64,000 nt of DNA from an uncultured beta proteobacterium. Its GTDB lineage: Bacteria; Pseudomonadota; Gammaproteobacteria; Burkholderiales; Burkholderiaceae_C. The notes beneath the pieces were generated by a model, which did not search any database, was not told the DNA's origin, and worked only from the letters and a program-made list of their open reading frames with translations. The stretch covers positions 171,027 to 235,026 of the forward strand of contig CAIVXG010000014.1 of NCBI GenBank assembly GCA_903909815.1, written 5' to 3'. The position numbers and the translations under genes were made by a program. Below, piece after piece: positions 31,301 to 39,593 of the stretch (positions within the stretch are counted from its first letter, which is position 1; every line of letters begins with the position of its first letter).

Positions 31301-31649
31301 AGAGCTGCTGCAGCAAGGCGGCGCCTTCCCTGGCACGCTGCGCGTTCAATCCGCGAGCGGCGAGTTCGGCCTGGAGTTGTTGCGGCGTGGCATGGACAAA
31401 CTCGGCCAGCCACTCCTGCAGGCGCTGGCGCATCTCGCCCGCGGCCTTCTTGGTGAAAGTGATGGCCAGAATCTCCTGCGGCTGCGCGCCTTCGAGCAGG
31501 GCGCGCACGATGCGCGACACCAGCATCCAGGTCTTGCCCGCACCGGCGCAGGCCTCCACCGCCACGCTGCGCCGCGGATCGCATGCGACGGCATAAAAGT
31601 CCGCGCGCGATACTTCCACGCCATTGGCTCGAAAGGCGGGCGCGCTCAT
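28362..31649 (-). CDS. addA: AddA-type double-strand break repair helicase-nuclease
   Basis: A 1095-aa UvrD/Rep-like superfamily 1A helicase with a C-terminal PD-(D/E)XK nuclease. Walker A ACAGAGKTW is near residue 34, the ITFTKKAA motif Ia follows, Walker B is LLIDEFQDTNPLQW, and VGDPKQSIYRFRRAEP is motif III. The nuclease ends the protein with WVLDYKSSAQ. With AddB it resects DNA ends for RecA loading. ATG 31649 overlaps the addB stop (ATGA), which decides the start against an ATG ten codons upstream. Confidence 0.93.
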   Translation of the reverse strand: MSAPAFRANGVEVSRADFYAVACDPRRSVAVEACAGAGKTWMLVSRIVRALLEGAQPQEILAITFTKKAAGEMRQRLQEWLAEFVHATPQQLQAELAARGLNAQRAREGAALLQQLYPALLTCDRSVQIRTFHSWFAALLRSAPMGVMQALGLPLQHELLEDDAPAVAQVWRPFYAALVAHAPARADYEAVVAVHGRFQAQKALDSALQKRVEFTLADVRGVVDASVLRFGEQFPEFSALATPEEALLQGACGRSLLLEAAKALGAAKAVTFSAKGADLERALSDGDAPGVLAALLTQKGEARKFGEKMAGIEQIRQAQQLALAVAQARSQFDAWLYQQRMARLTRRLIQCYATLKRERGWVDMNDVESAALVLLGDAQLSGWMQQRLDARVRHLLIDEFQDTNPLQWQALHAWLSGYVGAGGGSDAPSVFIVGDPKQSIYRFRRAEPQVFRAAQAFVRDGLGGCLLQCDHTRRNAPGVIAVVNEVMHEAQAAREYEGFREHTTESGAAGSVACLPQIARDARFTDADNARGPGRWRDSLTTPRELVEETLKALECRQAAAWLAQQLQQGLQAKDVLVLARKRDRLSVMQEELRALHIPAQQPEKSDLSEAPAVQDVVALLDVLVSTAHDLSLARALKSPLFGVGDDDLGALALLQKANMGQGLAALPTKPSWFELLQQSQSLPASLSAIGATLLRWQGWISLLPPHDALAAIYHEADVLARYAAATPAALRATVLAQLRSLLAASLQLDASRYATPYALVRLLKAGGIRAPITAEAGAVRLLTIHGAKGLEASVVLLLDADAPPPNAQSMGVLIDWPGEATAPQRFVFVASESTPPGCARDALQAEQVARQREEVNALYVAMTRAKQRLVLSSVQPHREAPRSWWQRLSPLCAQLAQPPVAHAGQIRAGPDATPFILPVLPELPLELQAKDTSGARRESAVVADSAESVLGQAMHRLLEWAPLGASSCSALQLQAVAAEFSLDASQANQAAAMTQFILSGAAAWAWDAELIQWQGNEVALTWQGQSLRLDRLVQRRDSGEWWVLDYKSSAQPQNDATLVAQLRNYRGAVQAAYPGATVRAAFLSANGRLIEITN

Positions 31650-34246
31650 GCCGGGCCCGCCCAGAAGTCTTTTCGACACAGTCCGCGAGCGGCGCAGTAC
31701 TCACAGGCGGCGCCCTCGCCCAACGCTGCCAGCACCGCGCCCTCCTGAATGCGCTCCATGTCGTGCAGCAGGCCGTCGATCAGGGCATCGCGCGCTGGCA
31801 CAACCTGCTCCTGCTCGAACGTCTTGCTACCGCCTTTTTCACCCACGTTGACATAGGCTGCGCGCAGCGTGTCCTGTGGCAGCAGGGCCGCGTAGAACGC
31901 CAGTTGCGTGTCCTCCAGTGGCAGCTTTACCCGCTCGCCGGTCTGCGTCGGGGTCTCGGTCTTGTAGTCGATCAGCAGAACGGTTCCGCCAGGCAGGTGG
32001 TCGATGCGGTCGATCTTGCCAAACAGCGTGAGCTCGCCCAGCCGCTGCTCATGCGCGCTCTCGCCGACATCGAAGCGCGCGCCCGTGGCCTCGTGCGCGC
32101 CCAGCCAGGCGAGGTAGCCGTCGCGCACGCCGGGCCAGGCTGCACTGAAAGGCAAAAATTCGGCCTCGTCCATTCCCATGGCTGCAGTGACCGTCGCTGC
32201 AGCCAGCTCAATCAGGGCGCGCCGTTGGCTGTCATCGGCCGCCCCGCGCAGCTTCAGGTCATCGTGAAAGCGCTGCAGCACGGCGTGCAGCCAGAGTCCG
32301 AAGTCGCGTTTGTCGACTTCGGATTCGAGTTCATCCGCTTCCTGCAGGCCCAACAGGCGCAGCGCAAAGAAGCGGTAAGGACAGCGTCGCAGGTCCTGGT
32401 AGGCGCTGGCAGATAGCCGTCGCAGCGGCAAGCTGTCGCCCCGTGGCAGCGGTGGCAGCGTTGCCTGGGTCGCGAGCGTGCGCGCCACCCGCACATCGTC
32501 TGCCGCTAGCGCCAGGGAATCCATCTGCAAGGCCTGCACGAAACTGCTGGGCAGCAGCGGCTCACCGCTGTCGTCCTGCCTGCGCCACAGCACCTCGCAA
32601 TGGGGAAAAGTGAGCGCGTGGCGCCAGGCCGCGCGGGTGGCCCGGCCCAGTTCCTCGCGCGAGTCCAGACCCAGTGCGGCACGCTGCATCGGCGTCCAGT
32701 TTGCGCCGGGTTCGGGCGCGGGATTCATCCGCACCTCGTCGCAACCGGGTAAGACCAGCGCCGCAAAGGGCCGCACCAGCAATTGGCTCAGCGGCAGGAT
32801 AACGACCTGCGCCTCGCCGGGCGATAGCGGCGCGAAGCTGCCCGACTCCAGCACGGCGTCGACCCAGGCGCTGAACTCGGCCAGGCTCAGGCGGCGCGCA
32901 GCCTGAGGCAACGACTCGAATTCGGCATGACGCTGCGGCCCCAGGCGCAGCGCCTCGATCACGCGCGCACCGGCCGCGTCTGCGCTCAGCGGGATCCAGA
33001 CACCAGTGCGCAGCAGCGTCTGGCCCAGGTCCTGCAGCCAGCGCGCCAGCGGGCGCGAGCGCGTGAGCGCTTCTCGTTCCAACTCCAGTTGTTGCAGCAG
33101 CGCTGGCACGAGCACCGCCGCTTCGCCCGCAAAGCCGCCAGCCTCGGTCATGGCCGGGTTGCCGGTGACAGCGCGCCACTGCGACAGGGCGGCGCGGCGC
33201 AACCGCCGTTCCAGCGCGGCCACGGCTTGCGGATCGAAGGCTGGCGCGTTCTTCAGCCAATCGAGCACGGCGTCGCTGCTGGCGTCCCAGCGGCTGGCCC
33301 GCAGACAGCCCATCACCTGCGCGGCAGCGCGCGTGGTGGACAGTTTCCAGCCGGTTTCATCGCGGATCGCCACGCCCTGCAGGTCGAGCATGGCGCGAAT
33401 GCGCCGTGTCAGCACGCGGTCCGTCGCCGCCAGCGCCACCGGCACCTGGCCCTGCGCAACATGGCGCAGCACGCAAGCCGCGGCACGCTCGGCCTCGTCC
33501 TCAGAGTCGGACGCAGCATGCAGGGCGATGGGTCCTGGCGTAGCCGCAGCGTGCGCCCCGTCCAGGACGATCAAAGCGCAACGCCCGCCCATCAGTCCCT
33601 GCAGCGTTCGCGTCAGCGGCTCGGCCTGAAAACCCTGCATCACCACGACGCAGTCCCAGGCCCCAATGGCGTCGTCCGTCAGCAGCACGTCCGTTGGATA
33701 GGACGATGCCAGCGCCCATTCCAGCGCCAGACGCGACAGCGCCGCCTCCAGCGCCAGCGCCGGACCTTCCAGTCCGCTAAGCACCGCCGCGCGCGCCGCG
33801 TCACCCCAAGCGTTGCGCTCGGCCGGTGGCAGCGACGCCACCCGCGCTACCAAGGAATAGGCCGACTCCAGCAGGCCTGCACTCAGCAGCTCGCGCGCCT
33901 TTCCCAGCCCGGCGCGCTCCAGCAGGGACTGGGCTGTGAGCAAGTCGCGCCCCCGATCGAGCGTGATGTCTTCAGCATCGCGCGCGCCGCCGCCCAGGCT
34001 GCGCGCCCAGCTCGTTGTGGTCTCGAAGCGGGGTGCAAATCCAGAAGGAACGGACTGCGCCCACATGCGCTGCGCCAGCGCGATGAGTTGGGCAAATGGC
34101 AGCAGCACCAGGGTGCGGGCCGGATGGGCTGCACGTAGCTGCATCGCCTGCGCCAGCTGCGCCATCAGGCCGGTGTCGCCCGTGAGCCAGCGCTGCACGC
34201 TGTGCCAGGAGGGGTCAAATTCATGCTTTGTCACTATGGCGGTCAT
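31646..34246 (-). CDS. addB: AddB-type double-strand break repair nuclease subunit
   Basis: An 866-aa partner of AddA, of the betaproteobacterial form. The N-terminal half is a helicase-like fold without a recognisable Walker A. The C-terminal PD-(D/E)XK nuclease has LLIDYKTET near residue 755. Four cysteines of an iron-sulfur staple are visible: RRCPYRFFALRLLG before the nuclease core and CEYCAARGLC after it. ATG 34246 was chosen over an upstream extension because it gives the family start. First gene of addBA, divergent from trxA. Confidence 0.92.
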   Translation of the reverse strand: MTAIVTKHEFDPSWHSVQRWLTGDTGLMAQLAQAMQLRAAHPARTLVLLPFAQLIALAQRMWAQSVPSGFAPRFETTTSWARSLGGGARDAEDITLDRGRDLLTAQSLLERAGLGKARELLSAGLLESAYSLVARVASLPPAERNAWGDAARAAVLSGLEGPALALEAALSRLALEWALASSYPTDVLLTDDAIGAWDCVVVMQGFQAEPLTRTLQGLMGGRCALIVLDGAHAAATPGPIALHAASDSEDEAERAAACVLRHVAQGQVPVALAATDRVLTRRIRAMLDLQGVAIRDETGWKLSTTRAAAQVMGCLRASRWDASSDAVLDWLKNAPAFDPQAVAALERRLRRAALSQWRAVTGNPAMTEAGGFAGEAAVLVPALLQQLELEREALTRSRPLARWLQDLGQTLLRTGVWIPLSADAAGARVIEALRLGPQRHAEFESLPQAARRLSLAEFSAWVDAVLESGSFAPLSPGEAQVVILPLSQLLVRPFAALVLPGCDEVRMNPAPEPGANWTPMQRAALGLDSREELGRATRAAWRHALTFPHCEVLWRRQDDSGEPLLPSSFVQALQMDSLALAADDVRVARTLATQATLPPLPRGDSLPLRRLSASAYQDLRRCPYRFFALRLLGLQEADELESEVDKRDFGLWLHAVLQRFHDDLKLRGAADDSQRRALIELAAATVTAAMGMDEAEFLPFSAAWPGVRDGYLAWLGAHEATGARFDVGESAHEQRLGELTLFGKIDRIDHLPGGTVLLIDYKTETPTQTGERVKLPLEDTQLAFYAALLPQDTLRAAYVNVGEKGGSKTFEQEQVVPARDALIDGLLHDMERIQEGAVLAALGEGAACEYCAARGLCRKDFWAGPA

Positions 34247-34341
34247 AGCATCATCGAGGCAGGTGCGGCTGCATATGGAGGCGGTGTATATGTCACAATG
34301 CCCCGACTTTAGCGCCACAGCCCATTTACCAAGGAACCATC

Positions 34342-34674
34342 ATGGCCAGCGACCTGATCACACACACCACCGACGCCACATTCGACAGCGACGTATTGCA
34401 GTCCGACAAGCCGGTCCTGGTGGACTACTGGGCCGAATGGTGCGGTCCCTGCAAAGGCATCGCGCCGATCCTGGACGAACTGGCGCAGACCTATGACGGC
34501 AAGCTGCAGATCACCAAGATGAACGTCGACGAGAACCGCGACATTCCGGCCAAGTTCGGCATCCGCGGCATCCCCACGCTGATGGTGTTCAAGAACGGAC
34601 AACTCAGCGCCACCAAGGTCGGCGCCATGAGCAAGGCGCAGATGAGCGCTTTCATCGACGAACAGTTAGCCTGA
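34342..34674 (+). CDS. trxA: Thioredoxin
   Basis: A 110-aa cytosolic dithiol reductase with the active site WCGPC at residues 33-37 and the cis-proline loop [16 protein letters not shown] lies 7-8 nt before the ATG. It is divergent from addB and followed by a strong intrinsic terminator, then rho; trxA-rho adjacency is common in proteobacteria. It can serve as reductant for the Bcp peroxiredoxin at 14779. Confidence 0.98.
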   Translation: MASDLITHTTDATFDSDVLQSDKPVLVDYWAEWCGPCKGIAPILDELAQTYDGKLQITKMNVDENRDIPAKFGIRGIPTLMVFKNGQLSATKVGAMSKAQMSAFIDEQLA

Positions 34675-34687
34675 TACGTGAGCATTT

Positions 34688-34727
34688 GTCGGGTTACGCC
34701 CTGCTGGGCTAACCCGACAGTTTTTTT
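34688..34727 (+). terminator. Intrinsic terminator after trxA
   Basis: GTCGGGTTA and TAACCCGAC form a perfect 9-bp stem with GCC/GGC pairing inside the loop, followed by seven T residues. The stem belongs to the same sequence family as the repeat at 17099-17128. It ends trxA transcription 13 bp after the stop. Confidence 0.9.
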
Positions 34728-34800
34728 CCTGTCATAATTCGGCCAGTTCACCGTGGGGCACCCCAGCCCGACAGTTCGAGTTCCCGGCAGTTCAGGCCCC

Positions 34801-34885
34801 TACCGCCTGGCTACCCACCTCCCCCCTGCTGTTCTCGCCTCTTCCCTTTCGGATTCACTCCACACTGCCCCACGGGCTTCACCCC
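34801..34885 (+). promoter_or_regulatory. C-rich, G-poor rho leader (candidate rut site)
   Basis: By hand count the 85 bases before the rho ATG contain 43 C and 12 G. CTACCCACCTCCCCCCTGCT and CTCTTCCCTTTC fit the unstructured, C-rich profile that Rho binds. Rho is known to limit its own synthesis by terminating in its leader in E. coli, so this is a plausible autoregulatory rut. It is inferred from composition only. Confidence 0.5.
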
Positions 34886-36151
34886 ATGCACTTAAACGAA
34901 CTCAAGGCACTGCACGTTTCCGAAGTCCTGAAACAGGCTGAAGAACTGGAGATTGAAAACACCGGCCGCATGCGCAAGCAGGAGTTGATGTTTGCCATCA
35001 TCAAGAAGCGCGCACGCACCGGCGAGCAGATCATTGCCGACGGCGTGCTCGAAATCCTGCCCGACGGTTTTGGTTTCCTGCGCAGCCCGGACACGAGCTA
35101 CACCGCGTCTACGGACGACATCTACATCAGCCCGAGCCAGGTGCGCCGCTTCAACCTGCACACCGGCGACATGATCGAAGGCGAGGTGCGCACACCCAAG
35201 GACGGCGAGCGCTACTTCGCGCTGAACAAGCTGGACAAGGTCAACGGCGGTGGCCCCGAAGAGAACAAGCACAAGGTGATGTTCGAGAATCTGACGCCGC
35301 TGTTCCCCAATGTGCAGATGAAACTCGAGCGCGACAACGTCAAGACCGACGAGAACATCACGGGCCGCATCATCGACATCATCGCCCCCATCGGCAAGGG
35401 CCAGCGCGCCCTGTTGGTGGCGCCGCCCAAGAGCGGCAAGACGGTGATGATGCAGCACATCGCGCACGCGATCTCGGCCAACTACCCCGAAATCTACATG
35501 ATGGTGCTGCTGGTAGATGAGCGTCCCGAAGAAGTGACCGAAATGCAGCGCACCGTCAAGGGCGAGGTGATCGCCTCCACCTTCGACGAACCCGCCGCAC
35601 GCCACGTGCACGTGGCAGAGATGGTGATCGAGCGCGCCAAGCGCCTGGTCGAACTGAAGAAAGACGTGGTGATCCTGCTGGACTCGATCACGCGTCTGGC
35701 ACGCGCCTACAACAACGTCGTTCCTTCTTCGGGCAAGGTGCTCACCGGCGGCGTGGACTCGAATGCACTGCAACGCCCCAAGCGCTTCCTGGGTGCTGCG
35801 CGCAACGTCGAAGAAGGCGGGTCGCTCACCATCATCGGCACCGCGTTGATCGACACCGGCAGCCGCATGGATGAAGTGATCTTCGAAGAATTCAAGGGCA
35901 CGGGCAACTCGGAAATCCACCTGGATCGGCGCCTGTATGAAAAGCGCGTGTTCCCGTCGATTCAGCTCAACCGCAGCGGCACGCGCCGCGAGGAACTGCT
36001 GCTGGCCCCGGACATCCTGCAAAAGACCCGCATTCTGCGCCAGTTCATGTACAACATGGACGAAATCGAGGCCATGGAAATGGTGCTCAAGCAGATGAAG
36101 GCGACCAAGACCAACAACGAGTTCTTCGAGATGATGCGCCGCGGCGGTTAA
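34886..36151 (+). CDS. rho: Transcription termination factor Rho
   Basis: A 421-aa hexameric RNA-dependent ATPase. It starts [20 protein letters not shown] (Rho N-domain), then the cold-shock RNA-binding fold with [13 protein letters not shown] (~60-75), and the RecA-like motor with Walker [12 protein letters not shown] (~180-190), [13 protein letters not shown] and the Q/R loops. Normal length, without the long N-terminal insert seen in actinobacteria. The C-rich leader upstream may mediate autoregulation. Confidence 0.98.
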   Translation: MHLNELKALHVSEVLKQAEELEIENTGRMRKQELMFAIIKKRARTGEQIIADGVLEILPDGFGFLRSPDTSYTASTDDIYISPSQVRRFNLHTGDMIEGEVRTPKDGERYFALNKLDKVNGGGPEENKHKVMFENLTPLFPNVQMKLERDNVKTDENITGRIIDIIAPIGKGQRALLVAPPKSGKTVMMQHIAHAISANYPEIYMMVLLVDERPEEVTEMQRTVKGEVIASTFDEPAARHVHVAEMVIERAKRLVELKKDVVILLDSITRLARAYNNVVPSSGKVLTGGVDSNALQRPKRFLGAARNVEEGGSLTIIGTALIDTGSRMDEVIFEEFKGTGNSEIHLDRRLYEKRVFPSIQLNRSGTRREELLLAPDILQKTRILRQFMYNMDEIEAMEMVLKQMKATKTNNEFFEMMRRGG

Positions 36152-36202
36152 GCCACATGCCTCACGCACGCCTCCTGTGCATGAGCGCAGGGTAAGCAGC
36201 GT

Positions 36203-36643
36203 TTACCCGAGTGCGTCGTTCACCTGCTCATGAAATTCGGCCATGCTGACGGCTGCACCGATTTCCCGGGGCAAGGCATCGCGCACCGAGAACACCCCCA
36301 GGATCTTCGGGCCCACGCCGACGATGGGCAAATGTCGAAAACCGCGCTCGATCATGATCAGCACCGCGTCCGACACCAGCGTTTCCGGCGCCACACAATA
36401 GGGGTTGCGAGTCATCACATCGGCTACCTGGCTCTTCTGCGGATCCAGCGCCTTGGCCAGGACGCGTGTCATCAAGTCGCGCTCGGTCAGTATCCCCAAC
36501 AGGGTCGCTGCCGTATCCACGATCAACACGCTGCCGCAGTTGGCCTTGGTCATGACGCAGGCCGCCTCCCAGATAGTCGCATGCGGGCCCAGACTGATGA
36601 CGTGCCTTTGGGACATGGATTGAAAAACGGTACGTTCAGGCAT
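36203..36643 (-). CDS. CBS-domain pair protein
   Basis: A 146-aa protein made of two CBS motifs (residues ~8-65 and ~70-130: GILTERDLMTRVLA and GVFSVRDALPREIG). Such modules bind adenine nucleotides and regulate partners. The start ATG 36643 (MPERTVFQSMSQRHV) was chosen because the long upstream extension of the frame runs antisense-like through korB. It follows korB by 59 bp on the same strand, which suggests it senses energy state for the 2-oxoacid oxidoreductase. That role is inferred from position only. Confidence 0.85.
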   Translation of the reverse strand: MPERTVFQSMSQRHVISLGPHATIWEAACVMTKANCGSVLIVDTAATLLGILTERDLMTRVLAKALDPQKSQVADVMTRNPYCVAPETLVSDAVLIMIERGFRHLPIVGVGPKILGVFSVRDALPREIGAAVSMAEFHEQVNDALG

Positions 36644-36702
36644 GGTGCAACCCCTTTCATGTGACGATGTAGATCCGGTTTTGCTGTGCGCGCGCTCAGC
36701 CC

Positions 36703-37758
36703 TCAGCGCAATGACGCGTTGATCTTGTCCAGCGCCTTGGCACCAGGGCACAGTTGCGCCTCGGCCAAGGTGTTGAGCGGCCGGTCGCTGGTGTTCAGTG
36801 AGGAATGCAAATCCGTGGCCAAAGGGTCCAGATACAACAAGCCCGTGACCACCTCGCCGCGCGCCTGATGCGTCTGCATATAGCTCATGGCCGCGTAGCG
36901 ATCGGTGGCGTCGTAGTCCGCGTGCAGCTTGCGCAGGCGCAGCGTGGAGCCGTCGTGCTGCTGCACGTCCACCACTTCCCCCGCAGCGTAACGGGTCGTG
37001 ATCTCGTCGCGCGTGGTAATGAAGTCGATGCGGCTCACGGCGTCGTTGTGCTGGCGCACATAGTCGTAACTCTTGGTGCTGCCCGAGTGGTTGTTGAAGG
37101 TCACGCACGGACTGATGACGTCGATGAAAGCTGCACCGCCGTGCGCCATTGCGCCCTTGATCAGGGGCACGAGTTGCTCCTTGTCGCCAGAGAAACTGCG
37201 CGCCACATAGGTGGCGCCGAGCTGCAGCGCCAGCGCCACCAGATCGACCGGCGAGTCGCTGTTGATGACGCCCTTCTTGCTCTTGGAGCCGCGATCGGCC
37301 GTGGCCGAGAACTGCCCCTTGGTCAGGCCATAGACGCCGTTGTTTTCCACGATGTAGCACATGCGCACGCCCCGGCGCATGGCGTTGGCAAACTGCCCCA
37401 GGCCAATCGACGCCGAGTCCCCGTCGCCGGACACACCCAGGTACAGTAGGTCGCGGTTCGCCAGATTCGCGCCCGTCAGGGCCGAGGGCATGCGCCCATG
37501 CACGGTGTTGAAGCCGTGCGACGCGCCCAGGAAATAGTCGGGTGTTTTGGAACTGCAGCCGATGCCCGAGAGCTTGGCGACGCGGTGCGGCTCGATGTCG
37601 AGTTCCCAGCAGGCCTGAATGATCGCGGCCGAAATCGAGTCGTGCCCGCACCCCGCGCACAGGGTGGAGATGCGGCCTTCGTAGTCGCGACGCGTGTAGC
37701 CGACCTTGTTCGTCGTCAGCGTGGGATGGTGCAGCCGGGGTTTGGCGATGTAGGTCAT
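36703..37758 (-). CDS. 2-oxoacid:acceptor oxidoreductase, beta subunit (TPP-binding)
   Basis: A 351-aa KorB/PorB-type subunit holding thiamine diphosphate and one [4Fe-4S] cluster. The cluster cysteines are visible in CAGCGH (C34, C37), GIGCSS (C68) and SPCVTFNNH. TPP motif: GDGDSASIGLGQFANAMRRG with IVENNGVYGLT. It overlaps the alpha gene by 4 nt. With alpha it oxidatively decarboxylates a 2-oxoacid to an acyl-CoA, or the reverse. Substrate not readable from the sequence. Confidence 0.92.
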   Translation of the reverse strand: MTYIAKPRLHHPTLTTNKVGYTRRDYEGRISTLCAGCGHDSISAAIIQACWELDIEPHRVAKLSGIGCSSKTPDYFLGASHGFNTVHGRMPSALTGANLANRDLLYLGVSGDGDSASIGLGQFANAMRRGVRMCYIVENNGVYGLTKGQFSATADRGSKSKKGVINSDSPVDLVALALQLGATYVARSFSGDKEQLVPLIKGAMAHGGAAFIDVISPCVTFNNHSGSTKSYDYVRQHNDAVSRIDFITTRDEITTRYAAGEVVDVQQHDGSTLRLRKLHADYDATDRYAAMSYMQTHQARGEVVTGLLYLDPLATDLHSSLNTSDRPLNTLAEAQLCPGAKALDKINASLR

Positions 37759-39593
37759 GCGAGCTCCTTGGGCTGTTTCTGGGCGGCGGTCTTGAGCGCA
37801 CTTTCACGGATGGCGTTGGCGATGAAGCGCGCCGTGATCGGCGTGCCGTCATAGTGCAGCACCCGCACCATCTGTGCCGGATTGATGTCCAGTTCGTTCA
37901 CCAGCATGGAATGCATCTGCGCGTCGCGATTTTGCTCGACCACAAACACCTTGTCGTGCGCGGCGATGAAATCGGCCACCGATTGGGGGAACGGAAACGC
38001 CTGCAGGCGCATTGCGTCCAGGTGCACACCTTCGACTTCGAGCACATCCAGCGCCTCGCGCATGGCCGGCGCGGTGGATCCGAAATAGATCACGCCCAGT
38101 TTTGTCGCCTGCTGTGCCTTGCGCAGCAAGGGCTGCGGCACCAGGTCGGCGGCGGTTTTGAATTTCTTCAGTAGCCGCTCCATGTTGTAGATGTAGTCGG
38201 GGCCGCGCTCGGAATATTGCGCGTAGGGGTTGCGTGTGGTGCCGCGCGTGAAGTACGCGCCTTTGCTCGGGTGCGTGCCCGGCAGTGTGCGCCAGGGAAT
38301 GCCGTCGCCATCCACGTCCTTGTAGCGGCCGAAGTCCTTGCCAGCTTCCAGTTCCTCAGCCGTCATGACCTTGCCAATATCGTACTTTCTGGCGTCGTCC
38401 CAGGCAAAGGGTTTGCACAGGCGCTGGTTCATGCCGATGTCCAGATCGGTCATGACGAAGATTGGCGTCTGCAAGCGGTCGGCCAGGTCCAGTGCCGCAG
38501 CGGAATGCGTGAAGCACTCGTACGGGTCCTGCGGAAAAAGCAGCACGTGCTTGGTGTCGCCGTGCGAGGCATAGGCACAGGAGATCAGGTCGGCCTGCTG
38601 CGTGCGCGTGGGCATGCCGGTGGAAGGGCCACCGCGCTGCACGTTGATGATGGTCACCGGGATCTCGGCAAAGTAGGCCAGACCGATGAACTCGGTCATC
38701 AGTGACACGCCCGGACCCGAGGTCGCGGTAAACGCCCGCGCGCCATTCCAGCCCGCGCCCACCACCATGCCGATGGAGGCGAGTTCGTCCTCGGCCTGCA
38801 CGATGGCGAAGTTGTGCTGTCCCGTGGCGGGGTCGACGCGGAACTTCTCGCAATACTTCTGGAACGCTTCGGGCACCGAGGTCGAAGGCGTGATCGGGTA
38901 CCAGGCGGCCACGGTGGCGCCGCCATACACCAGACCCAGCGCCGCGGCAGAATTGCCGTCGGTGAAGATCTGATCCCCTACCTTGTCGGAGCGGCGCACG
39001 CGGATGCCCAAGGGCGCGTCCAGGTGCTCCTTGACGAAGTCACGCCCCAGGTGCAGCGCCTGGATGTTGGAGTCGAGCAGGCGCTCCTTGCCCTTGTAGG
39101 TTTCGGCAAAAAGCGTCTCGAATACCTCGGCTTCGACGTCGAGCAGCACCGACAGCGCGCCCACGTAGATGATGTTCTTGAACAACTGGCGCTGGCGCGG
39201 GTCGGCGTACGCGGCATTGCTGATCTCGGTCAGCGGCATGCCGATGGTGTGCACGTCCTTGCGAAATTTCGACTCGGGGATGGGGCGCGTGCTGTCGTAG
39301 AACAGGTAACCGCCGGGCTCGACTTCGGCCAGATCGGCGTCCCAGGTCTGCGGATTCATCGCAACCAGCATGTCCACGCCGCCGCGGCGGCCGTGGTAGC
39401 CCTTTTCGCAGACGCGCGCCTCGTACCAGGTCGGCATGCCCTGGATGTTGCTGGGGAAGATGTTGCGCGGGCTCACCGGCACACCCATGCGCATCACGGC
39501 CTTGGAGAACAACTCGTTGGCCGACGCCGACCCGGAGCCGTTGACGTTGGCGAACTTGATGACGAAATCATTGATGGCTTCGATGCGCTTCAT
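37755..39593 (-). CDS. 2-oxoacid:acceptor oxidoreductase, fused gamma-alpha subunit
   Basis: A 612-aa KorA-type subunit in which the gamma domain comes first (residues ~1-195: KFANVNGSGSASANELFSKA, CEKGYHGRRGGVDMLVAMNP) and the alpha pyrimidine-binding domain follows (GNSAAALGLVYGGATVAAWY, ATSGPGVSLMTEFIGLAYFA, RGGPSTGMPTRTQQADL). It overlaps the beta gene and the FAD/Fe-S gene by 4 nt each, so the three are almost certainly one complex. The substrate could be 2-oxoglutarate, pyruvate or 2-oxobutyrate. Confidence 0.92.
   Translation of the reverse strand: MKRIEAINDFVIKFANVNGSGSASANELFSKAVMRMGVPVSPRNIFPSNIQGMPTWYEARVCEKGYHGRRGGVDMLVAMNPQTWDADLAEVEPGGYLFYDSTRPIPESKFRKDVHTIGMPLTEISNAAYADPRQRQLFKNIIYVGALSVLLDVEAEVFETLFAETYKGKERLLDSNIQALHLGRDFVKEHLDAPLGIRVRRSDKVGDQIFTDGNSAAALGLVYGGATVAAWYPITPSTSVPEAFQKYCEKFRVDPATGQHNFAIVQAEDELASIGMVVGAGWNGARAFTATSGPGVSLMTEFIGLAYFAEIPVTIINVQRGGPSTGMPTRTQQADLISCAYASHGDTKHVLLFPQDPYECFTHSAAALDLADRLQTPIFVMTDLDIGMNQRLCKPFAWDDARKYDIGKVMTAEELEAGKDFGRYKDVDGDGIPWRTLPGTHPSKGAYFTRGTTRNPYAQYSERGPDYIYNMERLLKKFKTAADLVPQPLLRKAQQATKLGVIYFGSTAPAMREALDVLEVEGVHLDAMRLQAFPFPQSVADFIAAHDKVFVVEQNRDAQMHSMLVNELDINPAQMVRVLHYDGTPITARFIANAIRESALKTAAQKQPKELA

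Noticed and set aside
36644..37852. Long N-terminal extension of the CBS protein
   Set aside because: Runs out of frame through korB; the CBS fold begins at ATG 36643.
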